Source: Ciona savignyi
Taxonomy: Eukaryota; Chordata; Ascidiacea; Phlebobranchia; Cionidae
Assembly: GCA_000149265.1 (NCBI GenBank)
Contig: CH003272.1
Coordinates: 163,784 to 227,783, forward strand
DNA: 64,000 nucleotides
Direction: 5' to 3'
How positions within the stretch are numbered: position 1 is the first letter of the stretch; every line of letters starts with the position of its first letter. A program made the position numbers and the translations under genes. This document shows positions 48,301 through 57,464 of the stretch, piece by piece. The notes under the pieces are model-generated. The model made no database searches, was not told the DNA's origin, and saw nothing but the letters and a program-made list of their open reading frames with translations.

Positions 48301-51300
48301 AATAAGAATGTCCCTTGGGGCAAAAGTGTTGGTTGGATCGTTGTTGTATTCGACTGTAACAGCGATATTTCCAATGTCGCTAAAAACGGAATTCGTAATC
48401 TGAAAAATAGTGCGAAAACAGAAATTATATTTAGGATAGGTTATAATATAGGATATGATATATAGGTCAATGTTTACCCCCGCGAATAGAAAACGCAATG
48501 GGCGTTTTTACACGGCAATTGTCAGATCAATTCTTGAGGAAAAGTGTAAAAAACTTAACTAAAAATTAAAATAATTTAAAAAAATAGGTCAAATTCGGCT
48601 CAAATGTTTACTTACATTCACATTCTTGACCATTGTGCTGTATATGGCTGTATACCCGATGTTCGCAAACTCGCATCTTTCGAAATGAATTCCATCACAG
48701 TTTTCGAAATCAAAGAGCCCTGGTCTTCCGTTATAACCCGAGAAGTGGTTGTCGTGTGAATGTTTGAACGAAAGGTCTTGGAATCTCAGGTTTTTGGCAC
48801 CCTTGGCTGAAGAAAATGTTTTGATTAATTAAACATGTTCTTGTACTGTCGTATGGTCAAACGGGTGCATTGATTGATAAATATACCATTCTATATACTG
48901 GCTTTTACTTTATGCCCTTTCACAAGATAGTTGGTTAAAACGTGGTAAGTTCTGTGGCTAAATGGTTAACGTAACCAATACATATACCGAATTGAGTACA
49001 AAAATGGTCTTTGTGGGATCAAAACCAGCCGCTAGCTAGTCGGTTGTGTCCCTGTGAAGGCACCATCAGCTGAAAGGTTGTGGGATCGAAACCAGCTGCT
49101 AGCTAGTCGGTTGTGTCCTTGTAAAGACACTGTCAGCTGAAAGGTTGTGGGATCGAAACCAGCTGCTAGCTAGTTGGTTGTGTACTTGTGAAGGCACTGT
49201 TAGCTGAAAGGTTGTGGGATCGAAACCAGCCGCTAGCTAGTCGGTTGTGTCTTTGTGAAGGCACCGTCAGCTGAAAGGTTGTGTGATCGAAACCAGCTGA
49301 TGGCTAGTCGGTTGTGTCCTTGTGAAGACACTGTCAGCTGAAAGGTTGTGGGATCAAAACCAGTCACTAGCTTGTCGGTTGTGTCCTTGTGAAGGCACCG
49401 TCAGCTGAAAGGTTGTGGGATCAAAACCAGTCACTAGCTAGTCGGTTGTGTCCTTGTGAAGGCACCGTCAGCTGAAAGGTTGTGGGATCGAAACCAGCTA
49501 CTAGCTAGTCGGTTGTGTCCTTGTGAAGGCACCGTCAGCTGAAAGGTTGTGGGATCGAAACCAACTGCTAGCTAGTCGGTTGTATCCCTGTGAAGGCACC
49601 CTCACCTGAAAGCGTATGGATTTAAAAAAGCGAAAGGGCTGCAGGTTCAAAACCATATTATGCTATTTTTAAGTAGGTGTTATCTTTATGGGTGAAAGAC
49701 AAGCTGTAGGTTGGATTCTATATAAGACCAGCTAGAGGTATTCATGTAGGCTATATCACACAACCTGATTAATAATAGTTGCGTTTAATACAGTGGAATT
49801 TTAGACTTAATCTAGATGAAATAGAACCAATACCTTTGATGAAAACAGACTTTTGTGCGACGTAGATGTCATTTTGCTGCAGAGCGCCGTACGGTGGTAT
49901 GACATAGAACCGTTGGCGTTCCTGGTCGCAATAGAACTCACCAACTGCGTCTAGCTCTGTTAAATATTTGTAAAATACGAGATAAACTGTATTGTTTGTA
50001 TGTACCTACGGTTAAATTATAATGCACTCGGTATTTAACATTTTCTTTGATCAATAACTTATTGGTTTGTGCCTCGCCTTTGAGCCGAAAGGTTGGAGAT
50101 TCGAAACTGGTCGTTAGCTATTCAGTTGTGTCCTTGGGCAAGACACATAGTGGACATTTTTTAAACGCAGTAGATTTAATGAGTTCTACTAAAACTGAAG
50201 AAACGTCTCAATAAAACACAACCAGATGTTGATAGTAAGGTGATCTGACGGTAGGCGGGAGATGATCTGACGATTGTTTATGTGAGAACGCCCCTTGTGT
50301 TTTCCCATTCACGGGGATAAAAATGAATATACTATCCTACATATCCTATACATCACACAACCCTAAAATCTAAACAATCTAAATCAGATTTCCCCTTATA
50401 CCAACCATCGGTCGATTTCGTTCATTAACCCCATCTGATCGCAATCGACATCAGTCATTCAAACAAAAAGTCTTTTAAACTTCCAAGACACCACTATGTC
50501 TTACCTTCAAAGATATTTTCCACAACAAACCGGAATCCAGATGGATTCGGGTGTTTACCGACTGGAAATCGTAGCTTTCTTTGGAAATACACCGCATTAT
50601 CAGAATCATTGATACGATCAATAATTCTTCTTTCAGCGGTCCACGCATTAAAGAGTAGAATTTCCCCTTTAGTGATCTGACTCCAGTCAGATCTGATGTC
50701 ACCTTGCCAAAATTTGAATCCCCACCGATTTTCATTAGGACATTTTCTCTATCGATAAATTAATGAGCTTTTAATAAGTTTGAATTTTAGTTTTGAATCC
50801 CCTTATGCAAACTTGTACTAAGAACTAATATCGTTAGTTTACTATTTAATAAAAATTACCTGGGTAAATCCGCCAGTGCCTCGAATATTACATTTTCCGG
50901 TAGGATTTATCAAGTCTTTCATGTGCAGGTATGGCCCCGAGCCCGTTAAGTCGGCTCCAGTCCATTTGACAAGGTTGGGTTTTCTTTGTGTGATATTATT
51001 GTTAATTTAAATCGCATGTATGTATAGGGTATTGTATTTTATCCCACATTGGGTAAACGCATGAGGCGTTATCACAAGGGCACTCATCAGATTACTTAGC
51101 GACTGCGTAACAGTGCGTTCTCACAGCGGCAATCTTAAGATTACCTTTCGCCATATCGGATTACTAGAGGTATTGCAGTTTGTTGTATATATTTAAAACG
51201 TTCCTTTAATTGTGGTAGAACCCAATAAATTTAGTAGGTTAAGGCAATGTCAGCTAATTGTCTTGTTTAAGGACACAACCAACTAGGAACTAACTAGTTT

Positions 51301-53770
51301 TGAACCTGATAATCTGGTAGCCCACAGAAAATCTGTGCGCCAAAATTATTAAACTTCGCAAAACTCGAGGGTAAGGTGGATATTTTTTTATTCAAACACT
51401 TTTATCAGTTTTTTTATTAGTTTTTGTTCAGTTTATAATTTATACTTTAGAATTAAAGACCCACACCAATTAATTGATTGGATTGTAGGTGAGTTTTAAC
51501 GATGTTCACTTTGCCATCTTTTTCAGTTTCCAATTTTCTTTAAAAAGCCCTGTTGCGTTTTTTTCTATTTTTTTCGTGGAAACAAAATAAACCAAACTAA
51601 CCTTGCTCTGATCAATCTTTTGTTTCCAATGAAAGAATGGGATGAACAAGTCCCGTTAAAATGTGCGACATAAATTGTATCCGTGTCTGTCTGCGAATGC
51701 GGTATGAAATCCTTCCCGCTAATTTTCACGCCCCCCGTTATTAAAGGCTTCTCACCGTTGCCGTTCTTAATGCCAATCAGCGTCAAATTCGAATCCTAAA
51801 CAAAATATATTGTAACTATTGATAATCGGTCGGAGTGATGCTTTAAAAACAGTTGTAATATGAAACCATTAAACTATCTTATCTTGAGCTTGGTAAATGG
51901 AATTGCAAGATGGTAGAAAGTTTTAGGATAGTCTGAATAAAAAGCATAGTCCTAAAGTGTATTTTTCATATTGAAACGTTTCGAAATGTAACATTTTTAA
52001 TCAAAAAAACAAAGTATGTGACATTTCCAAATGTTTTAATAAAAACATTATAAATGCTGTATGATTTCATTCATTTAAAGTTAAAAAATAAAACATATGT
52101 GACGATGTGGATATAATAAATGTGTCAACCACAGAGTACATTTTTAAGTACCGGTACTTTCGACCGGACCAGGCAAGAGTATTGTGTATTTTGTTTGGTT
52201 TCAAAATAAAAGTTATCTGATACAAATTCATACTTGTACCAACCTTGCTATCCAAGTTTATTTTCTTATCAACAAAATACGTTCCTTGTGTGATGTATAA
52301 TATCGCCTTTTTCGCGGGGTCTCTGTTCTTTCGAACCCCTAAAATCGCCCCCCTTATGCTCCGAAACGGTCCGTCGCCGTTTAATTGGGGGGTTTCCCAT
52401 CGACCGGACCATCGGTCGTTTCCGTTGACGGAATTTACGTAAAACACGTCACTGTTACTGTCACGTGACACTAGTTGGATTCCGATTGGTCGGTTTGAAC
52501 AAACGTGCCGCTCTTCTGTGACGTTGATTTGGGTCTGTGGAGGAAAAACGGTTGAAGAAAAGTCTCTTGGCCGATTGGTTAGCGCGACCGATTCATATAG
52601 CGAATTATACACAACAAAATGATATTGAAAGCGAGCCCATTTCTGACTCGAGACTTACCTCGGTAAAAAAAACCGAACGGTTAACTGGATTGAATCATAT
52701 GACAATTTCTACATAATACGGTCTCAGTAACGAACACGTTAAGTTTTCAAAACTTGGTCCGACAAAAAAAGCGTAAATTCGTTAAGTACGATTGTGTTGC
52801 TAAAAATTCGGCGCGACAGACAAAAAGTACATTAAATTTATTTGTTATTGTTTGTCTAGGGTGAAGAAGTTTGAAACGCAGTTCTGCAGAGGTAGATCGA
52901 CAGTACGAACATTGGATACGCTTTCCCAGCTGTAAGCCCCGTGTAAAGAAAGATTTAAACAATTTTGAAAGAACGCATAGGCAGCCGGCTTATATAGTTC
53001 TAGTAGGGTATAGTATGGTATAGATTATACATGTTTATACCGCTGAAGGAAAGGGGCGTTATTATACGGACAATCGTCAGATTACCTCGCACCCACCGTA
53101 GGGTTACTGTCGTGCGTTGTATACGGTTAAGATATTTTTTTTAAATTTATAGAACTCATCAAAAACTAGGTTCGGGCTATGTCCGCTAACGGCTTGCCTA
53201 GGGACAAAAATGACTATCTAGCGACCGGTTTCGAAACTGTTATTATTCGCGTGGTGGCTTAGTGCGTTGCCTTTTAAGGGTTACAGTAGTACGGTATTGT
53301 GAGTACGGTCATGTGGCCAAATGGTTAACGCGACCGATACATTTACCGACTCTTATACAAAAAAATTGTCCTAGTGACGAGCCCATCATGGGGTCGAATC
53401 TTGGCTCGGTAAAAAAAGGGTTACAGTCTCAAAACTGGTCACTAGCTTCTTGCATGTGACCTAGAAAGGGGCATTAACGGACATTGCCTGAACCTAGTGG
53501 AATGATGGGTTCTACCAAATAAAGGAAACGCCTCAATCATACACTGCAATAGCTCTGGTAACCCGACGGTGGGTGCGAGATTATCTGACGATTGCTCGTG
53601 TGTTATCGCCACGATTTTCCCAATCCCGGGGATAAACATGAATATCCTGTAACTACACTAAGCGAAATAGGTTAATGAGAAATGTTGGTCAAGATAATTT
53701 ATAAACAATATATATACTTACTTACCAAAACTAACGACAAAACAGATAACACAAAAAACAGCCTTGACAT
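42393..53770 (-). CDS. Secreted right-handed beta-helix protein, gene 3 of a tandem trio
   Basis: Thirteen minus-strand exons (5' to 3'): 53726-53770, 52244-52534, 51602-51795, 50860-50983, 50505-50748, 49834-49956, 48616-48806, 48256-48399, 47308-47391, 46320-46478, 44271-44388, 43424-43584, 42393-42734. They sum to 2,220 bp, 739 residues. The signal exon is MSRLFFVLSVLSLVL. The segment after it (NVTEERHVCSNRP) keeps a cysteine and has a glycosylation sequon, but lacks the RQRR of genes 1 and 2. The domain starts at DVFYVNSVNGND. Conserved blocks include GPYLHMKDL, WGFKFWQGDIRSDW, FRFVVENIFEG, NTFVGCGVYSMYQ, NNVHHYGNGIMNDFAG, TDTAASSVTG and RLYGRGDFW. Exon 10 is one codon longer than in genes 1 and 2. 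The exon 4 acceptor is CAAAG rather than CAG. Exons 7 and 12 are almost identical to gene 1, unlike the rest. Whether it is an enzyme cannot be read from the sequence. Confidence 0.88.
42780..42995 (-). mobile_element. Two diverged family B SINE copies in tandem
   Basis: Pieces at about 42780-42880 and 42900-42990 in intron 12 of beta-helix gene 3, beginning about 45 bp from exon 13. Confidence 0.55.
43020..43330 (-). mobile_element. Degenerate family A SINE fragments
   Basis: Several broken pieces, the clearest being ggataggattttcatgttta at 43139. In intron 12 of beta-helix gene 3. Confidence 0.5.
43667..43768. mobile_element. Mariner-like MITE, TA target
   Basis: Ends are cagggtgtcccaaaaaaatg and the inverted catttttttggggacaccctg, flanked by TA on both sides. 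About 102 bp, no coding capacity. In intron 11 of beta-helix gene 3. Confidence 0.85.
43858..44025. repeat. Family C repeat
   Basis: Contains ttctttgtttccacgtta, aacggcaaaacgacagtcgt and attagacgtggccgctaaac, the most complete version in the window. Confidence 0.6.
44542..44765 (+). mobile_element. Family A SINE with two internal deletions
   Basis: In intron 10 of beta-helix gene 3. A family C fragment (about 44810-44920) follows. Confidence 0.75.
45473..45776 (-). mobile_element. Family A SINE, full length with small duplication
   Basis: The segment ctagctaacgac is duplicated in the head-proximal part. Confidence 0.75.
47069..47247 (+). mobile_element. Family A SINE, 5'-truncated
   Basis: Starts at agggaattaatgggttctac and ends in three TATCC units. 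It lies 60 bp beyond exon 9 of beta-helix gene 3. Confidence 0.82.
47607..48181. mobile_element. TIR element of about 575 bp
   Basis: Ends are catgggcgccgacttcc and the inverted gaagtcgccgcctatg. The flanks atacacagt and atacacact match at eight of nine positions. It fills most of intron 8 of beta-helix gene 3 and is bounded on the right by a tandem 'actatcaactacatac' repeat. No transposase frame. Confidence 0.65.
48183..48255. repeat. Short tandem repeat beside the exon 8 donor
   Basis: Units like cactatcaactacacacaca and actatcaactatacatac abut the donor of exon 8 of beta-helix gene 3. Related sequence is left of the neighbouring TIR element, near 47575-47600. Confidence 0.6.
49010..49615 (+). 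repeat. Minisatellite of about nine 67-bp units derived from a SINE head
   Basis: Each unit reads gaaaggttgtgggatcgaaa, then ccagctgctagctagtcggt, then tgtgtccttgtgaaggcacc. This is the B-box and following segment of family A. In intron 6 of beta-helix gene 3. Confidence 0.9.
50055..50348 (+). mobile_element. Family A SINE, nearly full length
   Basis: In intron 5 of beta-helix gene 3. The body has a partial duplication near gtgatctgacggtagg. Confidence 0.72.
51023..51335 (-). mobile_element. Family A SINE, diverged
   Basis: Begins about 40 bp upstream of the exon 4 acceptor of beta-helix gene 3. Confidence 0.65.
52568..52665 (+). mobile_element. Family B SINE
   Basis: About 35 bp upstream of exon 2 of beta-helix gene 3, followed by a diverged second copy to about 52770. 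Confidence 0.65.
53003..53235 (-). mobile_element. Family A SINE, diverged
   Basis: In intron 1 of beta-helix gene 3. Its head is interrupted by the family B copy that follows. Confidence 0.65.
53298..53418 (+). mobile_element. Family B SINE inserted near a family A copy
   Basis: Very well preserved. The sequence 'agggttacag' occurs just before it (about 53277) and just after it (about 53417), consistent with a target duplication. Confidence 0.78.
53419..53650 (+). mobile_element. Family A SINE, plus-strand copy
   Basis: Reads from the right border of the family B insertion, 'ctggtcactagc', to the tail ending aatatcctg, 75 bp before the signal exon of beta-helix gene 3. Confidence 0.72.
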
Positions 53771-54026
53771 TTTTGTGTCTTCTAAACCTAGAAAATGCCC
53801 CGAACTTTTTTCCAACACTTTAAACTAAATACGTTATTTAACACTTTAAACTAATATTTAATACGAACAGCACACCTTTAGAAAACCTAATCAACAGCTT
53901 GTGTATAAATCGAGCTTATGTAATTACGGAATGAGCCAATTATATGAATTGCAGGAAGCGTTAGACCTATATACCTGAATATAGAGCGATTTATTGAATA
54001 TATAGCCCACATACTAATTGATTAAA

Positions 54027-54390
54027 ATCTTTGTGAGACTATATACTTATGCAAAGCAAGCTCCGGTTTAAAATAAACTAAACAAAAAATGTAATTATTC
54101 CATTGTACGGGGATTTGTAGATATATTTTTATTTTATTTTTGTATAGAAATTACAAAAAAAGGAATAAAAAAATGCTGTTTGATTTAAATCTTTTTGGAC
54201 CATATATACTTAAGCAAAGCACTTTTAAATTCCGTTTTATAAATGGGCTTAACAAAGAATATAATAAATGCCTTCTTCCAATTTGTCTAGGTATGTGTTT
54301 ATTTTCTATTTAAATAGAAAATACAGAAAAATAGAAAAAGCTGTTTGATTTAGATCTTTTTGGGACCATGTACATAGGCAAGGCACACAG
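54027..54390. repeat. Tandem repeat, period about 163 bp
   Basis: Two and a fraction units marked by 'tatatacttatgcaaagcaa', 'tatatacttaagcaaagcac' and 'tgtacataggcaaggcacac'. In the 5' flank of beta-helix gene 3. Confidence 0.7.
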
Positions 54391-54532
54391 CAAGAACATT
54401 TCAAGCATCGTATATAGAGCAAGGTAAACTACACACAAGTTCCTGTTTACTGTTTCTTGTAAGCTGGTTTGTAAGCGTAAGATTATTGTTAAGAAATAAA
54501 CAGCTGCCCGCTATTTCGCTAGCTGTATGAAT

Positions 54533-54762
54533 AAGATAGGATATTCATGTTTATCCACGTGAATTGGAAAACCCAGGGGTTAACACACGGGCAATCGTCA
54601 GATCACCTCACGCCCACCGTCAGGTTACCAGAGCTATTGCAGTGTGTTATGTATGATTTACGCGTTCAAGACAGAACTGACTAGCTAGCGACCAGTTTCG
54701 AATCTGCAACCATTCGGCTAAAAGGCGACGCACTTACTCACTGGACTAATCTGTCGGACGGA
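54533..54762 (-). mobile_element. Family A SINE with internal deletion
   Basis: The promoter-proximal body between gattcacacgttc and caagacagaac is shortened. Confidence 0.78.
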
Positions 54763-54854
54763 GCTTGGTTAAATCGTTACCTATCGGTGAAAAAGTGTTC
54801 CGATCACAATTCCCACATTTTTTCACCACCGCAGTTAAAACACTAATTTGTAGA

Positions 54855-54962
54855 ATTGTTTGGCCGAATGGTTAACGCGACTGATACATATACCGACTCT
54901 ACATAAAAACGGTTATGGTGACAAACCCGTTATGAGTTCTAAACCTAGCCCATTTAAAATAA
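54855..54962 (+). mobile_element. Family B SINE
   Basis: A-box region gtttggccgaatggttaacg, tail taaaataaatataaaaaa. Confidence 0.7.
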
Positions 54963-55082
54963 ATATAAAAAAGTGTATTCATTCATAGACTAACCGCCTG
55001 TATAATCACATATTGTCGCTTTCATTCGAATATAACATACACTATAAGGTTTACCTATCCATAAATTCGTAATTGATTAGAC

Positions 55083-55251
55083 CAGGCATGGGTAACATAC
55101 GGCCTGTGAAGGGAATTTGACCAGCCAGCAGACTGTATCTAAACATACCCTGTAACCAAGATATTGAATACTAATAATGTAATAACTCGGCCCACCAATG
55201 ACTTTATTTTCCCACAACTGGCCCGCTGACTACAGAAGTTGCCCACCCCTG
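55083..55251. mobile_element. hAT-like MITE with perfect 8-bp target duplication
   Basis: Ends caggcatgggtaac and gttgcccacccctg, flanked by gattagac at 55075-55082 and 55252-55259. Related to the element at 61157-61356. Confidence 0.9.
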
Positions 55252-55264
55252 GATTAGACTGTCA

Positions 55265-55503
55265 CAGGATAGGATAGGAAAGGATAGGATATTCATGTTT
55301 ATTCCCGTGAATGGAAAACCTAATGGGATTAACACATGAGCAATCGTCTGACCATTTGGCGCCCACCGCCAGATTACCGGAGCTATTGTGTTGAGTATGA
55401 TAGCCACATTCCTTCAATTTGGTAGAACCCATTAATCCGCTGGGTTCAGGCAATTTCCGTTAAGTGCCTTCCCAAGGACACAACCGACTTTCTAGCGACC
55501 AGA
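55265..55503 (-). mobile_element. Family A SINE, head-truncated
   Basis: Four-unit TATCC tail. Absent from the inverted copy of this locus at 56427-56540, which shows the unoccupied site. Confidence 0.88.
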
Positions 55504-55521
55504 ACAGTATTACAGGCTTAC

Positions 55522-55596
55522 CTTTTTAGTGACCATGTGTCCTGACAGAAATATCAATGCGGCCAAGTATCCACCCACGATTGCAAAACTTAGCAT
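55522..55596 (-). CDS. Orphan signal-anchor first exon
   Basis: A minus-strand ATG opens 25 codons, MLSFAIVGGYLAALIFLSGH then MVTKK, ending at AAAAAG|GTAAGCC in phase 0. The hydrophobic core suits a signal peptide or membrane anchor. The next gene downstream on this strand is beta-helix gene 3, whose exon 2 also starts in phase 0, so this could be an alternative first exon for it 1.75 kb upstream of its own signal exon. It could also be the remnant of a lost fourth gene. The last part of the exon is repeated, inverted, at about 56436-56460. Confidence 0.45.
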
Positions 55597-55599
55597 TTT

Positions 55600-56425
55600 T
55601 GATAACTCCACTTAATTCTTGCTGTTTTAGTACACACAACTATCCTACTACGCATTCTAGCCTAATGTTACAATCTACTGAATGTATATGTCGCTTTGCT
55701 TTGGATAGGCTTAGTCTGTGGTCAATAGGTCTTCGCTCAAATGCAATTAACGCAGCATGGTTATTACATAATCTGTTCTGCAGCTGTTAGTGCAGCACTA
55801 TTAATGGGTATTGCTAGATCAAGCTGTAAAGTATGTTCGTATAGTAACTCGGATTAAAGCTATTCATAAAATACGCCGCTTTTTTGCGAAATTTAAAAAT
55901 TGAGTTTAGTGTTTTTCACTTTTTCCATGCCGATTTTACTTTTTTAGGATTTATCACTTTTTGTTTATTTTTGAACGGATCACCCCTTTTACTAAAGCCG
56001 AAAACATTCGGTTTGGTGTGTTTTATTACATACGTTTTATACCGATAAAGGGTTTCTACAAATAAAATCTAGTATGCTTTTATGAAAATATAGAAAGTAT
56101 AGCTAAGTGGATAGATAAAGTATAGCCAGTTTCAATCCGCGACGAAGTAAAAGTTATTCAACCATCTTAAAACGTACATAGTTATTCCACCTGAAACCGC
56201 ATTAATGTTCTGCTGGTGCCCAAATACATTTCAATTAAAATCCTGAAATACATATATATTTTGGCTCACTGAAAATTAAATCTGGCAACAAAATTGACTG
56301 GTTTGTGTGCTAACCCAAGTGCATTTGCCCTTCTGTGAATTCGACAATGGGTGAACCATATATGCTATTTAGGGTATACTTACCTATTCAATATGGCGTT
56401 TGCGTATATATATATACATATATAC
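55600..56425. other. AT-rich intergenic DNA
   Basis: No repeat family and no exon recognised. A TA-rich tract begins at about 56405. Confidence 0.4.
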
Positions 56426-56426
56426 G

Positions 56427-56540
56427 ATATATCTTTCAGGACACATGGTCACTAACAAGGTAAGTCTGTAATACTGTTACAGTCTAATCTAGGGGTGGGC
56501 AACTTCTGTAGTCAGCGGGCCAGATGTTGGAAAATGAATA
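56427..56540 (+). repeat. Inverted duplicate of 55206-55555, lacking the SINE
   Basis: Carries the exon end (gtcaggacacatggtcac-like), its GTAAGT donor, the segment taatactgttacagtctaat and one end of the hAT-like MITE (aggggtgggcaactt). Confidence 0.8.
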
Positions 56541-56628
56541 TATATATATATGCGTATATATATATATGCCTTTTTTGTAAAACTTTTAAACACCAACCGT
56601 ACAGTGTTACAACCAAAAAGTGTTCCAG

Positions 56629-56905
56629 TGTAGGATAGGATATTCATGTTTATCACCGAGAATGGGAAATCGCAATGGGAGTAAACACACTGGCAATCGT
56701 TAGATCACCTCGCACCATCCGTCGGTTTACCAGAGCTATTGCAGTGTATTATGTATGATTAGGTCGTTTCTTCAATTTTGTAGAATACAACAATGCATTG
56801 GGTTCAAGCCATGTGCGTTAAGTGCCTTGCCGAAGGACACAACCGACTAGCTTACCTTTTGGCTTAAATACAGACGAACTAATCAGCCAAACTAATCGGC
56901 TGGAT
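56629..56905 (-). mobile_element. Family A SINE, near full length
   Basis: Tail taggataggatattcatg. The head is eroded by a deletion near 'gctagcgaccag'. Confidence 0.78.
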
Positions 56906-56985
56906 ATAATGTATTCAATATTTGGTATACATATGTACTAGTGTTATATCATGACGTATACCCCAATAGGTACCAACTAAAGAGG

Positions 56986-57222
56986 GTAGGATAGGTATAG
57001 GATATTCATGTTTATCCCCGGGTTACCAGAGTTACTGCAGTGTGTTGTATATGATAGAAACTTTCCTTCAATTTGGTAAAACAAAATTAATATGTTGGGT
57101 TCAGGCAATGTCCGTAAAGTGCCGTGCCCAAGGACATAACCGACTAGCTAGCGACTAGTTTCGGACCTGCCACCTTTCGTTTGAAAGGCGATGCACTTAA
57201 CTGCCGGACTAACCGGCGGGAG
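56986..57222 (-). mobile_element. Family A SINE with internal deletion
   Basis: Lacks the segment between 'tttatccccg' and 'ggttaccagag'; the head is complete. Confidence 0.8.
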
Positions 57223-57464
57223 AATAAATAAATAGTGATTCAAAAAAATTTAGTTTTATGTTTCGATGCTTTATTTAATAAAAAAATAAGCATATAGGGC
57301 AAAATAAAGAAGGATAGCATAATTATATAACAAAAAGAGAGCAGGACAAAACGTTATTATGTTGACTTTAGCATATAGATATCGTTTCCTTTTGTTTTCG
57401 ACATAGAAGTATACAGATTTGACTCAACAACTATATTTTCTTGGCCCCCAACGGTTTCCACATT

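Noticed and set aside
49010..49615. CRISPR-like array
   Set aside because: The units are contiguous with no unique spacers and derive from a SINE; the genome is eukaryotic.
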